Positions 13,505-21,000 of a stretch of DNA of 31,469 nucleotides are shown piece by piece. The translations under genes and the position numbers were made by a program. Source of the DNA: a virus. Location of the stretch: IMG/VR virus record IMGVR_UViG_3300009128_000086, positions 1 through 31,469 of that record; one strand, 5' to 3'. Within the stretch, counting starts at the first letter, position 1, and every line of letters begins with the position of its first letter. A model generated the notes under the pieces. The model did no database searches, was not told the DNA's origin, and was given only the letters and a program-made list of their open reading frames with translations.

Positions 13505-14142
13505 CACTTACCCCGTCCGACGATTTCAGCCAGAATATCCTCCAGCATCATAGCGCTGTCACCTTTGATGGCGTTGTAAAGGTCGCGGAACTGATCGTAT
13601 ACCTCCCGTGACGCCCGACCGCGGATGTCACCGAATTCAAACCCGACGAGGTTCAATTCGGCTCCGTCACCACCACCACCGCCGCCGCCATAGTCATCAT
13701 CATCACCATCCCAACCACCGTCACCGACATCATAGTTGACCATCAGCTCGGTTTCACTGAATCCGAATTCATGCAGGTCATCGACCTCGAATTCCTTTGA
13801 CAGAATATCCCAATCCCACTCGCCGGTGTTCCGATTGAGACGAATATTCAGTTCCCGCTCCCGCGCCTCTGTCAGTTTCAAATACACACACGGCACGGTA
13901 TCCTTGGCGGTCGCGCCGTTTTCCTGTGCAGCGATCAGCCGTTTGTGGCCGCCGATGATGATATTTTTGCGCTTGGGGTGGCTATTCACGACCAGCGGAT
14001 CGACGAAACCGAACCGCTTAAGGGATGCTTTCAACTGTTCAAGGTCGTGGGGTGATATCTTCCGGGGGTTGTATTCGCTGGCGATTAAGTCGCCGATCTT
14101 CACTTGGACAATTTTCAGCTCTGGAGCCTTTGCACTCGGCAT
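13504..14142 (-). CDS. ParB/sulfiredoxin-fold protein
   Basis: A 212-residue protein with an N-terminal ParB-like nuclease (ParB/Srx) domain: LIASEYNPRKIS (about 19-30), LKRFGFVDPLVVN, IIIGGHKRLIAA (61-72) and a glutamate/arginine-rich helix (LTEARERELNIRLNRNTG). It lacks an evident parS-binding HTH and has a D/G-rich linker (about 136-163). Such proteins usually sit beside DNA methyltransferases, as here, and are thought to be nucleases or NTP-binding adaptors. ATG 14142 follows AGGAGGAACAG. It is not a classical plasmid ParB, and no ParA gene is seen. Confidence 0.85.
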   Translation of the reverse strand: MPSAKAPELKIVQVKIGDLIASEYNPRKISPHDLEQLKASLKRFGFVDPLVVNSHPKRKNIIIGGHKRLIAAQENGATAKDTVPCVYLKLTEARERELNIRLNRNTGEWDWDILSKEFEVDDLHEFGFSETELMVNYDVGDGGWDGDDDDYGGGGGGGDGAELNLVGFEFGDIRGRASREVYDQFRDLYNAIKGDSAMMLEDILAEIVGRGK

Positions 14143-14248
14143 CTGTTCCTCCTGATCTACACCTAATGTAGCGCCGTAACTGTGACCGCTGGCACTCGAT
14201 TTGCGCCAGCCGCTCCTCCACGGTGCCGGTTATCATGTCATTGTTCAC
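14039..14248 (-). CDS. Possible small protein upstream of ParB-like gene
   Basis: GTG 14248 is preceded by GGAGGAAGC, a strong ribosome binding site, and opens a 69-codon frame (VEERLAQIECQRSQLRRYIR near the start). The last 34 codons overlap the ParB-like gene in another frame, which makes the C-terminus doubtful. It may be a short leader peptide that couples translation to ParB. No family is recognised. Confidence 0.4.
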   Translation of the reverse strand: MNNDMITGTVEERLAQIECQRSQLRRYIRCRSGGTDAECKGSRAENCPSEDRRLNRQRIQPPEDITPRP

Positions 14249-14380
14249 GCTTCCTCCGAAACGATAATTCCAATGCACGCTGGTTGGATCCGTTCGCGCG
14301 AAAATGAATTTCCCTTTGCACCCACCCCCGCCTCGGCGTCCCGAGTGCCGCCGGAGGAAGGACGACCAAGAGGGTGAGTC

Positions 14381-14806
14381 TCAATCCCCGAAAGGATTGA
14401 CCAGACAGATCAAATCCCGCCGGTATCCCAGCGGATATATGTGACAGCGGGCGTCTTGACGACGAGCTTTCCTCCAGCTTGTCGTGCTACTATTGCCACC
14501 CGCGAAGGAAATGAAATGCCGACCGGTTTCGATAACCGCGCCGACGTGAGAGGCTACCCCGCTCAAACCATAGAACACCAGATTGCCCGGCAGCGACTCC
14601 CGCGTGACGCGACCAGCAAACAGCTTTAGCAATCCATTGGAATTGTAATCGTCTTTGTAGCTGATAATTCCGACCGATCGCAGCGGTACCACCATACCGC
14701 CGGAACAATCCAATCCAACCAACGGTGACTGCCCGCCGTAGATATACGGGAGGTTCATTCGGTAGAGTTCCCACACGATCCTCAGAAACAGCTCGCGGTC
14801 ATTCAT
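14381..14806 (-). CDS. NlpC/P60 peptidoglycan endopeptidase
   Basis: A 141-residue papain-like hydrolase. The catalytic cysteine is Cys34 in PYIYGGQSPLVGLDCSGG and the histidine is His87 in ASHVGAVIE, with PGNLVFYG between them, the usual NlpC/P60 order. Such enzymes cut peptide bonds in the cell-wall stem peptide. It has no signal peptide or wall-binding domain, so it is either an endolysin helped by a holin or a virion-associated hydrolase. ATG 14806 is used; GTG codons at 14830/14827 would add eight or seven residues. A second papain-like enzyme precedes it. Confidence 0.85.
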   Translation of the reverse strand: MNDRELFLRIVWELYRMNLPYIYGGQSPLVGLDCSGGMVVPLRSVGIISYKDDYNSNGLLKLFAGRVTRESLPGNLVFYGLSGVASHVGAVIETGRHFISFAGGNSSTTSWRKARRQDARCHIYPLGYRRDLICLVNPFGD

Positions 14807-14928
14807 CGGAACCCCGTCTATTTTCACCACAGATTAGTGGATACCGGGGCAGCTGCGACGATATCCGCTCCAATGCCCCATGGGCAAGGGTCAAAAATAT
14901 CGCCCCGTCAGCGCCCTCTTTTTCAGAA

Positions 14929-15019
14929 GGCCACCCCCTCCCGGTTATCGGGTCAGGGGTGGCCACGCCATCCGCTACACCATTTCGCCCGACCTCCTGT
15001 TTATCAGGTCAGAGGGGCG
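14929..15019. other. Two tandem hairpins in the gap between the two hydrolase genes
   Basis: Hairpin one (14929-14964) has 9-bp arms GGCCACCCC/GGGGTGGCC and an inner CCCG/CGGG stem. Hairpin two (14986-15019) has CGCCC/GGGCG and GACCT/AGGTC arms. On the minus strand both contain the pattern TGACC(T/C)GATAA, then C(A/C)GG, so they look like diverged copies of one structured element. No T run follows, so they are not simple terminators. Confidence 0.55.
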
Positions 15020-15034
15020 GTGGCGGTTGGCGCT

Positions 15035-15601
15035 TCACACAATGTACCGGCGGAGAGGTTTTTTGCCCGACACCTTCGCCATTTTCGTTGCCGCCCTGCC
15101 GATGTGGTCGGGTTTCAGCCGGTCAAGGTCGTACAGAATGGTCTCCAGCTTGCGGCTGATCCAGCCCTTGCCGACCGCCTTTGCAAAGAACGGATGCTTC
15201 AGAATGTGGAAGCCGATCGTTTCGGCACACTGGCGACCTCTGCGATAGAGCAAACACTGCCACCCGGTCAGTATCACCAAACCCTGAGTGATCACTTGCA
15301 GCTCGGCATAGTCATCACCCAAAGTCTCCCGCTTCATGTATTGGAATGCAGATTCATCCCACGGTAGCGGAATGATAACAGGACGGCGGCGCCATTCGAT
15401 AGGCGATTGAACCACCCCGCCGTGTTGCTGTGAGGCATGGTATTGGTACTGACGATCCAACGCCAGCGCCACATGGCTGAATTTGGAGAAATGACCGATG
15501 AGCCAGCCGAACAATCCGGATGGTCGGTAGAGCAGAATGTCGCCTTTAATCTGGTCGGTAATGACTGGCGGCGGCTTCCGTTTCAGCGTGTTAATTGTCA
15601 T
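15035..15601 (-). CDS. Permuted papain-like (NlpC/P60-fold) hydrolase
   Basis: A 188-residue protein with the layout of circularly permuted NlpC/P60 proteins: GDILLYRPSG (20-29), a histidine in FSHVALAL (His43), and a later cysteine in RQCAETI (Cys125) followed by hydrophobic helix. In this permuted group histidine comes before cysteine, as seen. Substrates can be peptide or acyl bonds in cell wall or lipids. It overlaps the 79-residue gene upstream by 11 bases and is followed by the NlpC/P60 enzyme, so a joint role in lysis or wall penetration is likely. The precise bond cut is unknown. Confidence 0.65.
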   Translation of the reverse strand: MTINTLKRKPPPVITDQIKGDILLYRPSGLFGWLIGHFSKFSHVALALDRQYQYHASQQHGGVVQSPIEWRRRPVIIPLPWDESAFQYMKRETLGDDYAELQVITQGLVILTGWQCLLYRRGRQCAETIGFHILKHPFFAKAVGKGWISRKLETILYDLDRLKPDHIGRAATKMAKVSGKKPLRRYIV

Positions 15602-15830
15602 CCGTCAGTGGAATGAGGAGCTTTTCGGTGACGGCGGCCAGCAACGCCTCAATGAAAATGACCTCTTCCTCCTCCGTCAGATCACCGGGCAAATCAAATT
15701 TCCCCGCGAGCGTGACCGCCGCCTTGTGTCGTTCCTCGGCTGTGTCCAGCGATCGCAGGAAAGCCTTCAATGCAAGCCGCACGAATAGCGGAAATACCGC
15801 CTTGCCGAGGCTCAGTAACATCTTCTTCAT
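15591..15830 (-). CDS. Small protein with hydrophobic N-terminus, lysis-region
   Basis: A 79-residue protein. The N-terminal 27 residues (MLLSLGKAVFPLFVRLALKA) are hydrophobic or amphipathic, and the rest is acidic and helical. It lies between a membrane/coiled-coil gene and two cell-wall hydrolases. That position would suit a holin or pinholin partner, but there is no clean transmembrane span, so the role is unproven. ATG 15830 follows GGAGGAACC. Confidence 0.5.
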   Translation of the reverse strand: MKKMLLSLGKAVFPLFVRLALKAFLRSLDTAEERHKAAVTLAGKFDLPGDLTEEEEVIFIEALLAAVTEKLLIPLTDDN

Positions 15831-15843
15831 GGTTCCTCCGTCG

Positions 15844-16206
15844 TTATGGTTGATTAATCAGAAACTGGTAAATATCATCGACCCGCTCCAGAGTGGTATT
15901 CTGCTGGTTCTTCAGCGTCTCCAGTTCACTCCCGAATTCTCGACGGAGCGAAGTTTCCAGGTCTTCGTCAGCAGCCCGCAGCGCCCCGACATCTTCATCA
16001 TGAACGGCTTGAAGCGCCCCGATGTTTTCTGTGTTCGCTTCGACCGTCATCGTCAGCTGACCGGCTGTGGTTGCTCTGGCAATCACCCTATCATAGACCG
16101 TTATCGCCAGCAAGACGAGTGCGACCACCGTACTAACTAACGCTGTTGGGAATCGGCGGCGAACTTTGTTACCGTTGTCCGCTGATCTTGTACCGGTTTT
16201 CGGCAT
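15844..16206 (-). CDS. Membrane-anchored coiled-coil protein (spanin- or holin-like)
   Basis: A 120-residue protein with a basic start (KVRRRF), one membrane span at about 22-38 (ALVSTVVALVLLAITVY) and then a long charged helix likely to form a coiled coil (LETSLRREFGSELETLKNQQ). The topology, N-terminus inside and coiled coil outside, is that of an inner-membrane spanin such as Rz, but no outer-membrane lipoprotein partner is visible. ATG 16206 follows GGAGCC. It starts the lysis-type group directly after the secreted-protein genes. Confidence 0.6.
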   Translation of the reverse strand: MPKTGTRSADNGNKVRRRFPTALVSTVVALVLLAITVYDRVIARATTAGQLTMTVEANTENIGALQAVHDEDVGALRAADEDLETSLRREFGSELETLKNQQNTTLERVDDIYQFLINQP

Positions 16207-16220
16207 GATGGGCTCCTAGT

Positions 16221-18074
16221 TTATTCCCAGTGTCCTTCCGTTCCGCCCTCCCACTCTGATCCCTCGAAGCTACCCTCCCATCGTGTGGCGTTGCCATACC
16301 AGGGCCAGGGTCCAATGTAATCGCCACTGACCCCGCCTGTGGTTAGCGTCAGGTTAATGAACCAAGGCAGCTCGACCGGATAGATTTCATAGTCACTTGC
16401 CAGCCAGTTGCTCTCCTCGTCGAATACGCTGTTCTCATCATCGACATTCGCCAGCCAGTGCTCGACGGTGTGGCCGCTTCCGTCGTGCCAGAAGTTCACG
16501 CCACCGAAGCCGCCCTCCATATCGTAGAAGTTGTTGCGGAAGATGTCATCAGCGTCAGGGAATTCAGCGACGGAGTTGTCCCTTATGAGGTAGCCGGACC
16601 CGCTTGTATAAGCTATCTGTACCCAGCTTTCCGACACATCCAGGGCGAAGGTTGATAGCGGCATGCCGGAAAATCGCATCGCGTAGGATATGCCAGCCGT
16701 TACGATGAGGCAATGGTTCAGCGTGATAGAAGTGGACGCGCCCGATGAGAGTGTGATACTTAGTGCGGCGTCCCACCCGTTCCCCTCCCCAGCAATGATG
16801 CAATCGGTCAGAGTGTAATCGTGTCCACCGAGCTTCAGTAGCCAATCGCAATTCAGGTCCGCGCCCAGGTCCCCCCACGAGCTGAGTATCCGGCAGTTGG
16901 TTAGGGTAGCCTCGGTCCCCGCAGCAAGCGGTAGCCAGAGACCCCTGTAGGTTGCAGTGTTATGATACTCGTCGATATCGCGCAGGAAAAGAGTGAAGTC
17001 ATTTATATCAACATCCTTCAGACAGTACAGGCTCCCGCTGCTGGTTGGGTTGTGAATCATGGCGGTTGTTCCGTTTCCGTTTAGCTGAAAGTCCTGCGTA
17101 GCGACAATGTAGGACAGCATAACAGAATCGGATAGCACTTCGATTGTACTCCCGGAAGTCAAGTTTTGAACCGCTGCAGTAAGCGTTTGGTGGAAGTTAT
17201 CGTGTTCGTCCCAGAATCCCACTGACCCCTCGGCTCTCGGTGTGACCTCCTGCTCCTGTCGAAACCGTTGCGCGTGGAAGCCCAGGTAGTCGACAATCCT
17301 AGTGGAAGTCAGGATGTTGTGTCCGACATCGAACGAGTAGAATTCATCGGCCGGAGTTGCAAACCCCGTGAAGCCGCTAAAGGTAAACTGGTCAGCCAAC
17401 ACCCCCCCGACAGGCTCATACAGAAAAGCGTCAAACAGATTTCCCGTCTCCTTGTAGGTCAGCGCAAAATAGTAGTCAACATCCTTTTCGATCACCCAGT
17501 TAGTTTTCGCTCCAGTCTCGAAGGTGTGCGCCAGCGTTTGACCGCTGATGCCGTTCATCTGACAAGCCAGGTTGCAATCGTCAGCGTCGATTCTGAGGAA
17601 TTGCATGAAGTGATTTCCGTCCCAGCGGTCGCCGTCATCATCACCCCAGGCGCGGATAAACGATGTGGGATCAGCCGCCCCGTTCCCGGTGATCCGAAAG
17701 ATACACTCGAAAGTCCAGTTGGCGTTGAGGTCGATTCCGTCACTCCATTCGTAGCGATAGTATTCACCATCGGCAAATTGAAGCCCGCCATGCCCTTCAT
17801 AATCCTCGTGCTGGTAGTAGCTGATCCGGTTGAATTCTGTCGCGATGGTCGTCTCGGAGCTGGTCTCGGCCGCTACGGCAACGCTGTTCGCGCTGTGATC
17901 GGTGTCGTCGAATATCTTGGTGCTGGTTCCGACATTATAGCCGGACACTTTGAAGTCCACCCAGAAGTCGGTGACCGCCAGTTTCGCCGGCGTCAGGTCT
18001 TCATTGTAAACAGAAAGAGTTATCGGCGCCGATAGCGCCACGCAGGGCAGCAGGACCAGTAAAATCAGCTTCAT
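16221..18074 (-). CDS. Secreted protein with lectin-like and beta-helix regions, 617 aa
   Basis: The N-terminus (MKLILLVLLPCVALSA) is a typical Sec signal peptide with cleavage near ALSA-P. Residues ~85-280 look like a concanavalin A/LamG-type jelly roll (YYRYEWSDGIDLNANWTFE and many aromatic beta strands). Residues ~290-520 show repeated short strands with N, T, S and D turns (TLTNCRILSSWG, TLTDCIIAGEG, TLNHCLIVTAG) like a right-handed beta-helix. The tail is rich in W, G and E. ATG 18074 follows GGAGAGGG and overlaps the upstream gene as ATGA. Phage fibres and spikes do not normally carry signal peptides, so this is probably exported from the infected cell. Binding of glycans is inferred from the folds. 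Confidence 0.7.
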   Translation of the reverse strand: MKLILLVLLPCVALSAPITLSVYNEDLTPAKLAVTDFWVDFKVSGYNVGTSTKIFDDTDHSANSVAVAAETSSETTIATEFNRISYYQHEDYEGHGGLQFADGEYYRYEWSDGIDLNANWTFECIFRITGNGAADPTSFIRAWGDDDGDRWDGNHFMQFLRIDADDCNLACQMNGISGQTLAHTFETGAKTNWVIEKDVDYYFALTYKETGNLFDAFLYEPVGGVLADQFTFSGFTGFATPADEFYSFDVGHNILTSTRIVDYLGFHAQRFRQEQEVTPRAEGSVGFWDEHDNFHQTLTAAVQNLTSGSTIEVLSDSVMLSYIVATQDFQLNGNGTTAMIHNPTSSGSLYCLKDVDINDFTLFLRDIDEYHNTATYRGLWLPLAAGTEATLTNCRILSSWGDLGADLNCDWLLKLGGHDYTLTDCIIAGEGNGWDAALSITLSSGASTSITLNHCLIVTAGISYAMRFSGMPLSTFALDVSESWVQIAYTSGSGYLIRDNSVAEFPDADDIFRNNFYDMEGGFGGVNFWHDGSGHTVEHWLANVDDENSVFDEESNWLASDYEIYPVELPWFINLTLTTGGVSGDYIGPWPWYGNATRWEGSFEGSEWEGGTEGHWE

Positions 18075-18547
18075 TTTTCCCTCTCCTTTCCGTAACCGAT
18101 CCGAAGCAGGAGACCTCCCAGGCTGTCCTGTTCGATCGTTCCGACGCCCACTGTTTTCAGGTATTCAGCCACATAAGGTTTCAGCCGGCGCTCGAAAAAG
18201 TAACCAATCCAGAAGCTGTCTGCAACAATCTCCTGGGTGACGAGCGGCATCCCCGGTTCGTACAGGGCGGCAAATTGAGCGGAGTCGCAATACAGATACC
18301 AGCGTCGGCCACGGAGAGTGTCTTCCGGGTACTGGTACAGCCAGACGCTATCCCTTTCAGCGGACACCTCTACGAAACTAGAATCATCCGGCGTTTCCCA
18401 ATAAGGTCTGGGAGTCTTCAGGGTTCCGTAAATGTGGCTCTCCACATACAGGTCCCAGTAGCGATAGCTTGGATTTTGCTCCTGGTCTATTGACGGGTGA
18501 GCCGCCAACAGACACAGGGCCGCCAGCGTAAGCAACAGCGGTTTCAT
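18071..18547 (-). CDS. Secreted protein, 158 aa, unknown family
   Basis: The start MKPLLLTLAALCLLAAHPS is a Sec signal peptide; the cysteine is not in a proper lipobox because the residue before it is Leu. The mature part is rich in Y, W, D and E with no recognised motif. ATG 18547 follows AGGAGG. It lies between two other signal-peptide genes and overlaps the large beta-helix gene by four bases, so the three are likely made together. Confidence 0.65.
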   Translation of the reverse strand: MKPLLLTLAALCLLAAHPSIDQEQNPSYRYWDLYVESHIYGTLKTPRPYWETPDDSSFVEVSAERDSVWLYQYPEDTLRGRRWYLYCDSAQFAALYEPGMPLVTQEIVADSFWIGYFFERRLKPYVAEYLKTVGVGTIEQDSLGGLLLRIGYGKEREK

Positions 18548-18555
18548 GACCCCTC

Positions 18556-19020
18556 CTACCGGGTGTCCCGGATTAAGCGAATCACTGCCGAGTTGTTTCC
18601 TGTGACCGTCATCGTCACAGTCAATTCCAGGCCGAAGCAGCGCGGCAATACGCCTACTGCATTGGCCAGGTCGATTCCATTTTCAGTATCAATGTTGGCC
18701 AGATTCGCTCCCTCAAAAAGAGTCACTTGCTCTTCAGTTCCGTAGGGAACGGTCCCCCAACCGGAGATGATTTTGGCGGTCATAGTCATAGTACCAGTTG
18801 GCTGCGAGGTGCCTTCCGTCGGATCGGTTACCCACACGGACCATCCCGATTGGGAGGGAGCGCTCTTTCCTTCCTCGGCGTTGTAGCCGAAGTATTCCGT
18901 GTAAGTTTGATCGTCGCCGGAAGTGCAGTCGATAGTGCCGACTTTATACCATTCAGTTTCGGCAAGGGCGGAGAAGCCAGTAAACAGTGACAGCGCGGCG
19001 ATGAGAATAAATTTCTTCAT
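18556..19020 (-). CDS. Secreted protein, 154 aa, unknown family
   Basis: The N-terminus MKKFILIAALSLFTGFSALA followed by ETEW is a textbook Sec signal peptide with an ALA-E cleavage site. The mature part is T-, S- and G-rich with beta-strand character (TGTMTMTAKIISGWG; LELTVTMTVTGNNSAVIRLI), like a small beta sandwich. Two cysteines (CTSGDD, RCFGLEL) could form a disulfide after export. ATG 19020 follows AAAGGAA. It is the first of three consecutive signal-peptide genes after the fibre-like genes. Confidence 0.7.
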   Translation of the reverse strand: MKKFILIAALSLFTGFSALAETEWYKVGTIDCTSGDDQTYTEYFGYNAEEGKSAPSQSGWSVWVTDPTEGTSQPTGTMTMTAKIISGWGTVPYGTEEQVTLFEGANLANIDTENGIDLANAVGVLPRCFGLELTVTMTVTGNNSAVIRLIRDTR

Positions 19021-19035
19021 GATAGTTCCTTTCCG

Positions 19036-19596
19036 TTAGCTCAAATCCCAAGAGTGGAGTTCCTTTACTTCTGTTGCCTCGAATGCTGTGCCGTTGTAGT
19101 CTGTCCGGTTGATAAAATACAGCGACACATTCCCCACCAGCGCCGATCCTTCGAGGATGTAGTAGAGCCGCCCCTCGTTGTCGGAGTTCACCGTCGGGTG
19201 GCTCGTCAAGAGCGGCAAGTGAAGTCCGCTGTCCTCGTCACCGGGAGCGAATCTGTCATCCGCTTCCGACTCGGTATAGTAGCGGTCATCATGATCGCCG
19301 CCGCTGGAGTGGATGGTGAACTTTGTATCCACCTCTGACTTCGAGTAGATGGAGTTGGCGTGCGGACTTGCGTCGTCCTCATGTTCGAGGAGGTCCTGAT
19401 CCGCGAAGGGAACCTCCGTCAAGCCGTCGACGGCAACTCCGCTCACCTTCACCGTATAGACACCGCTCGACAGCCCCGTGGTGTAGTAGGTGCCGTCGCC
19501 GTTGTCGATGATCGACACCGATTGCAGAACCCCGCCCTTGTAGATCGTAACGCTGAGGCCAGCGTCCGATAGTTTGAAGCTGAAACGAGCCGCCAT
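19036..19596 (-). CDS. Fibre-like tail protein, copy 2
   Basis: A 186-residue paralogue of the next gene upstream (19605-20156). Shared blocks are YY...L.SGVY.VKV near residue 40-50, then GDHDDRYYTESEADDRF and a CPGDED/APGDED-like motif. DHDDRYYTE-type segments are common in trimeric phage tail fibres. The N-terminal ~60 residues look like a small beta domain. ATG 19596 follows GGAGGAATC. It likely forms part of the tail tip or fibre; receptor binding is inference. Confidence 0.65.
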   Translation of the reverse strand: MAARFSFKLSDAGLSVTIYKGGVLQSVSIIDNGDGTYYTTGLSSGVYTVKVSGVAVDGLTEVPFADQDLLEHEDDASPHANSIYSKSEVDTKFTIHSSGGDHDDRYYTESEADDRFAPGDEDSGLHLPLLTSHPTVNSDNEGRLYYILEGSALVGNVSLYFINRTDYNGTAFEATEVKELHSWDLS

Positions 19597-19604
19597 GATT
19601 CCTC

Positions 19605-20156
19605 CTATCCGCCGATGTAGGTTTCCAACTCAATTATGGTGCTAATGGAAAGAGTGTCCCCATCGAAGCCTCGACGGTACCGGAACGCCAGTCTGCAAAG
19701 GAAGGCGTGGTTGTGGTACCAAAGCGCGCCTTCCTCTGTTTGGTTCGCAGTCACAGGCGGCAGGGCGGCGGCATCTTCATCGCCCGGGCATAGCCTGTTC
19801 CCCATCTCTGTTTCCGTGTAGTAGCGGTCGTCGTGGTCATCCCCAGTCGTTGCATGATGGTGCTCATTCAGCAGCGAACTGAAAGCCGTTTCCGTATAGG
19901 CGAAGTCTGGGTGCGGGTCTGCCGCCGTTTCATGATCGACGAAGTCCTCGCGCATATGGGGAAGGTCGACAAGACCATTCACGAAGTTCGACCCCACCTT
20001 CACGCTGTAAACGCCGCTCGGCAAGTCCTCGACATAGTAGACTCCAGCCCCATCGTCCGTGACGCTTGCTCCGGCGTTCTTCCCGTTCTGCCAGATCGTC
20101 GGATTCTGGCCTGCGCCAGCGCCGAGGATAAATGTGAAGCGTGACTCGTAAGCCAT
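19605..20156 (-). CDS. Fibre-like tail protein, copy 1
   Basis: A 183-residue protein paralogous to 19036-19596: VYYVEDLPSGVYSVKVGSNF, then TGDDHDDRYYTETEMGNRL and CPGDED. A beta-rich N-terminal domain is followed by the fibre-like DDRYYTE segment and a divergent C-terminus, the part expected to contact receptor. ATG 20156 overlaps the upstream stop by one base (TGATG) and a GGGGTGG site precedes it. Tandem divergent copies may give two tip specificities. Confidence 0.65.
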   Translation of the reverse strand: MAYESRFTFILGAGAGQNPTIWQNGKNAGASVTDDGAGVYYVEDLPSGVYSVKVGSNFVNGLVDLPHMREDFVDHETAADPHPDFAYTETAFSSLLNEHHHATTGDDHDDRYYTETEMGNRLCPGDEDAAALPPVTANQTEEGALWYHNHAFLCRLAFRYRRGFDGDTLSISTIIELETYIGG

Positions 20157-20605
20157 CAGTCCACCCCGTACATTGTAAGCTGCCAGCCGCTCCGGTCGAC
20201 ACCAGGCCAAGGCAGCGTGTCGAACTTGTGCCTTCCCTCCACAGTCAACTCTAATATCCGCCGGCTGCTGTCGAGCGGTCGGGCTGACTTCAGCGCCACA
20301 TTCTGGATCAACAGATACATTACCAGCTCGTTGAAATCATCGTAAGGCCAGAACAGCACATTGGTTGAAGGGTCCGTGAAGAAATCCAGGATATATCCGG
20401 CTTCATCTCTATCCGAAAGAATACAGGTGTAGCTGGCCTCGAAACGGAAGCCGCGCCGGGTTCGTGTCATATCACCCGATTGAACCGCGTGATGTCCGTC
20501 ACCGATCGGATTGAAACGCTCCCGCCGGCCGTTCTTCACTACCTGCAGGTTGATGTAACCACTAGGCACCGAGTACAGTCTTGGATTTCCAGTTGGCTTG
20601 CTCAT
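20156..20605 (-). CDS. Tail-tip protein, 149 aa
   Basis: A soluble beta-rich protein between the tail hub and fibre genes, so a tail-tip or baseplate component by position. Its middle (RGFRFEASYTCILSDRDEAG, then FFTDPSTNVLFWPYDD) follows the same plan as the next gene upstream (REFRFEGEYLFDDLGDGD, then WWEGGTAFTFKP), suggesting two diverged copies of one fold. ATG 20605 overlaps the upstream stop by four bases. The family name is unknown to me. Confidence 0.6.
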   Translation of the reverse strand: MSKPTGNPRLYSVPSGYINLQVVKNGRRERFNPIGDGHHAVQSGDMTRTRRGFRFEASYTCILSDRDEAGYILDFFTDPSTNVLFWPYDDFNELVMYLLIQNVALKSARPLDSSRRILELTVEGRHKFDTLPWPGVDRSGWQLTMYGVD

Positions 20606-21000
20606 GTCACGAAAATCGTTGTTTGAAGTTCAACAGATTTAATCACCAGCCGGGTCGATCGCCGCGTCACGCCGGCGTCCTCCACATTGTAGAAGTCGGC
20701 AATGAAAGCACTGACGGAGTCCGCCTCGCCGGCGTGCGGTTTGAAGGTGAATGCGGTACCCCCTTCCCACCAGTTCTGAAGCAGCTGCGTATCGCCATCC
20801 CCCAGGTCGTCAAATAGGTATTCCCCCTCGAAGCGGAATTCGCGCGGGTTGGCTACATCAGCTATTACATGGTCCCCGTCACGGTTCTCGAATACATGGT
20901 TCACCTCCGGGACCCACTCTTCACTGCGCGAAACCGGCGCTGTGAACTCTATATTGCCTTCAGCGTGTTCGATTTCCGGGGGTCCTACCGGGAAGCTCAC
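20602..21000 (-). CDS. Tail-tip protein, 132 aa
   Basis: A 132-residue beta-rich protein following the large tail-hub gene. The central R(E)FRFE...Y...D...L...WW...F.F.P pattern resembles gene 20156-20605, so the pair may be an old tandem duplication. GTG 21000 overlaps the hub stop as GTGA. A distal-tail or tube-end adaptor role fits its place; no motif gives a definite function. Confidence 0.6.
   Translation of the reverse strand: MSFPVGPPEIEHAEGNIEFTAPVSRSEEWVPEVNHVFENRDGDHVIADVANPREFRFEGEYLFDDLGDGDTQLLQNWWEGGTAFTFKPHAGEADSVSAFIADFYNVEDAGVTRRSTRLVIKSVELQTTIFVT

Noticed and set aside
13678-13730. Short trinucleotide-like repeats (CCACCACC, CATCATCA)
   Set aside because: They encode the D/G-rich linker of the ParB-like protein and need no other explanation.
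17268-18035. A 255-codon plus-strand frame
   Set aside because: It is antisense to the signal-peptide/beta-helix gene, whose start, ribosome binding site and coupling are well supported.
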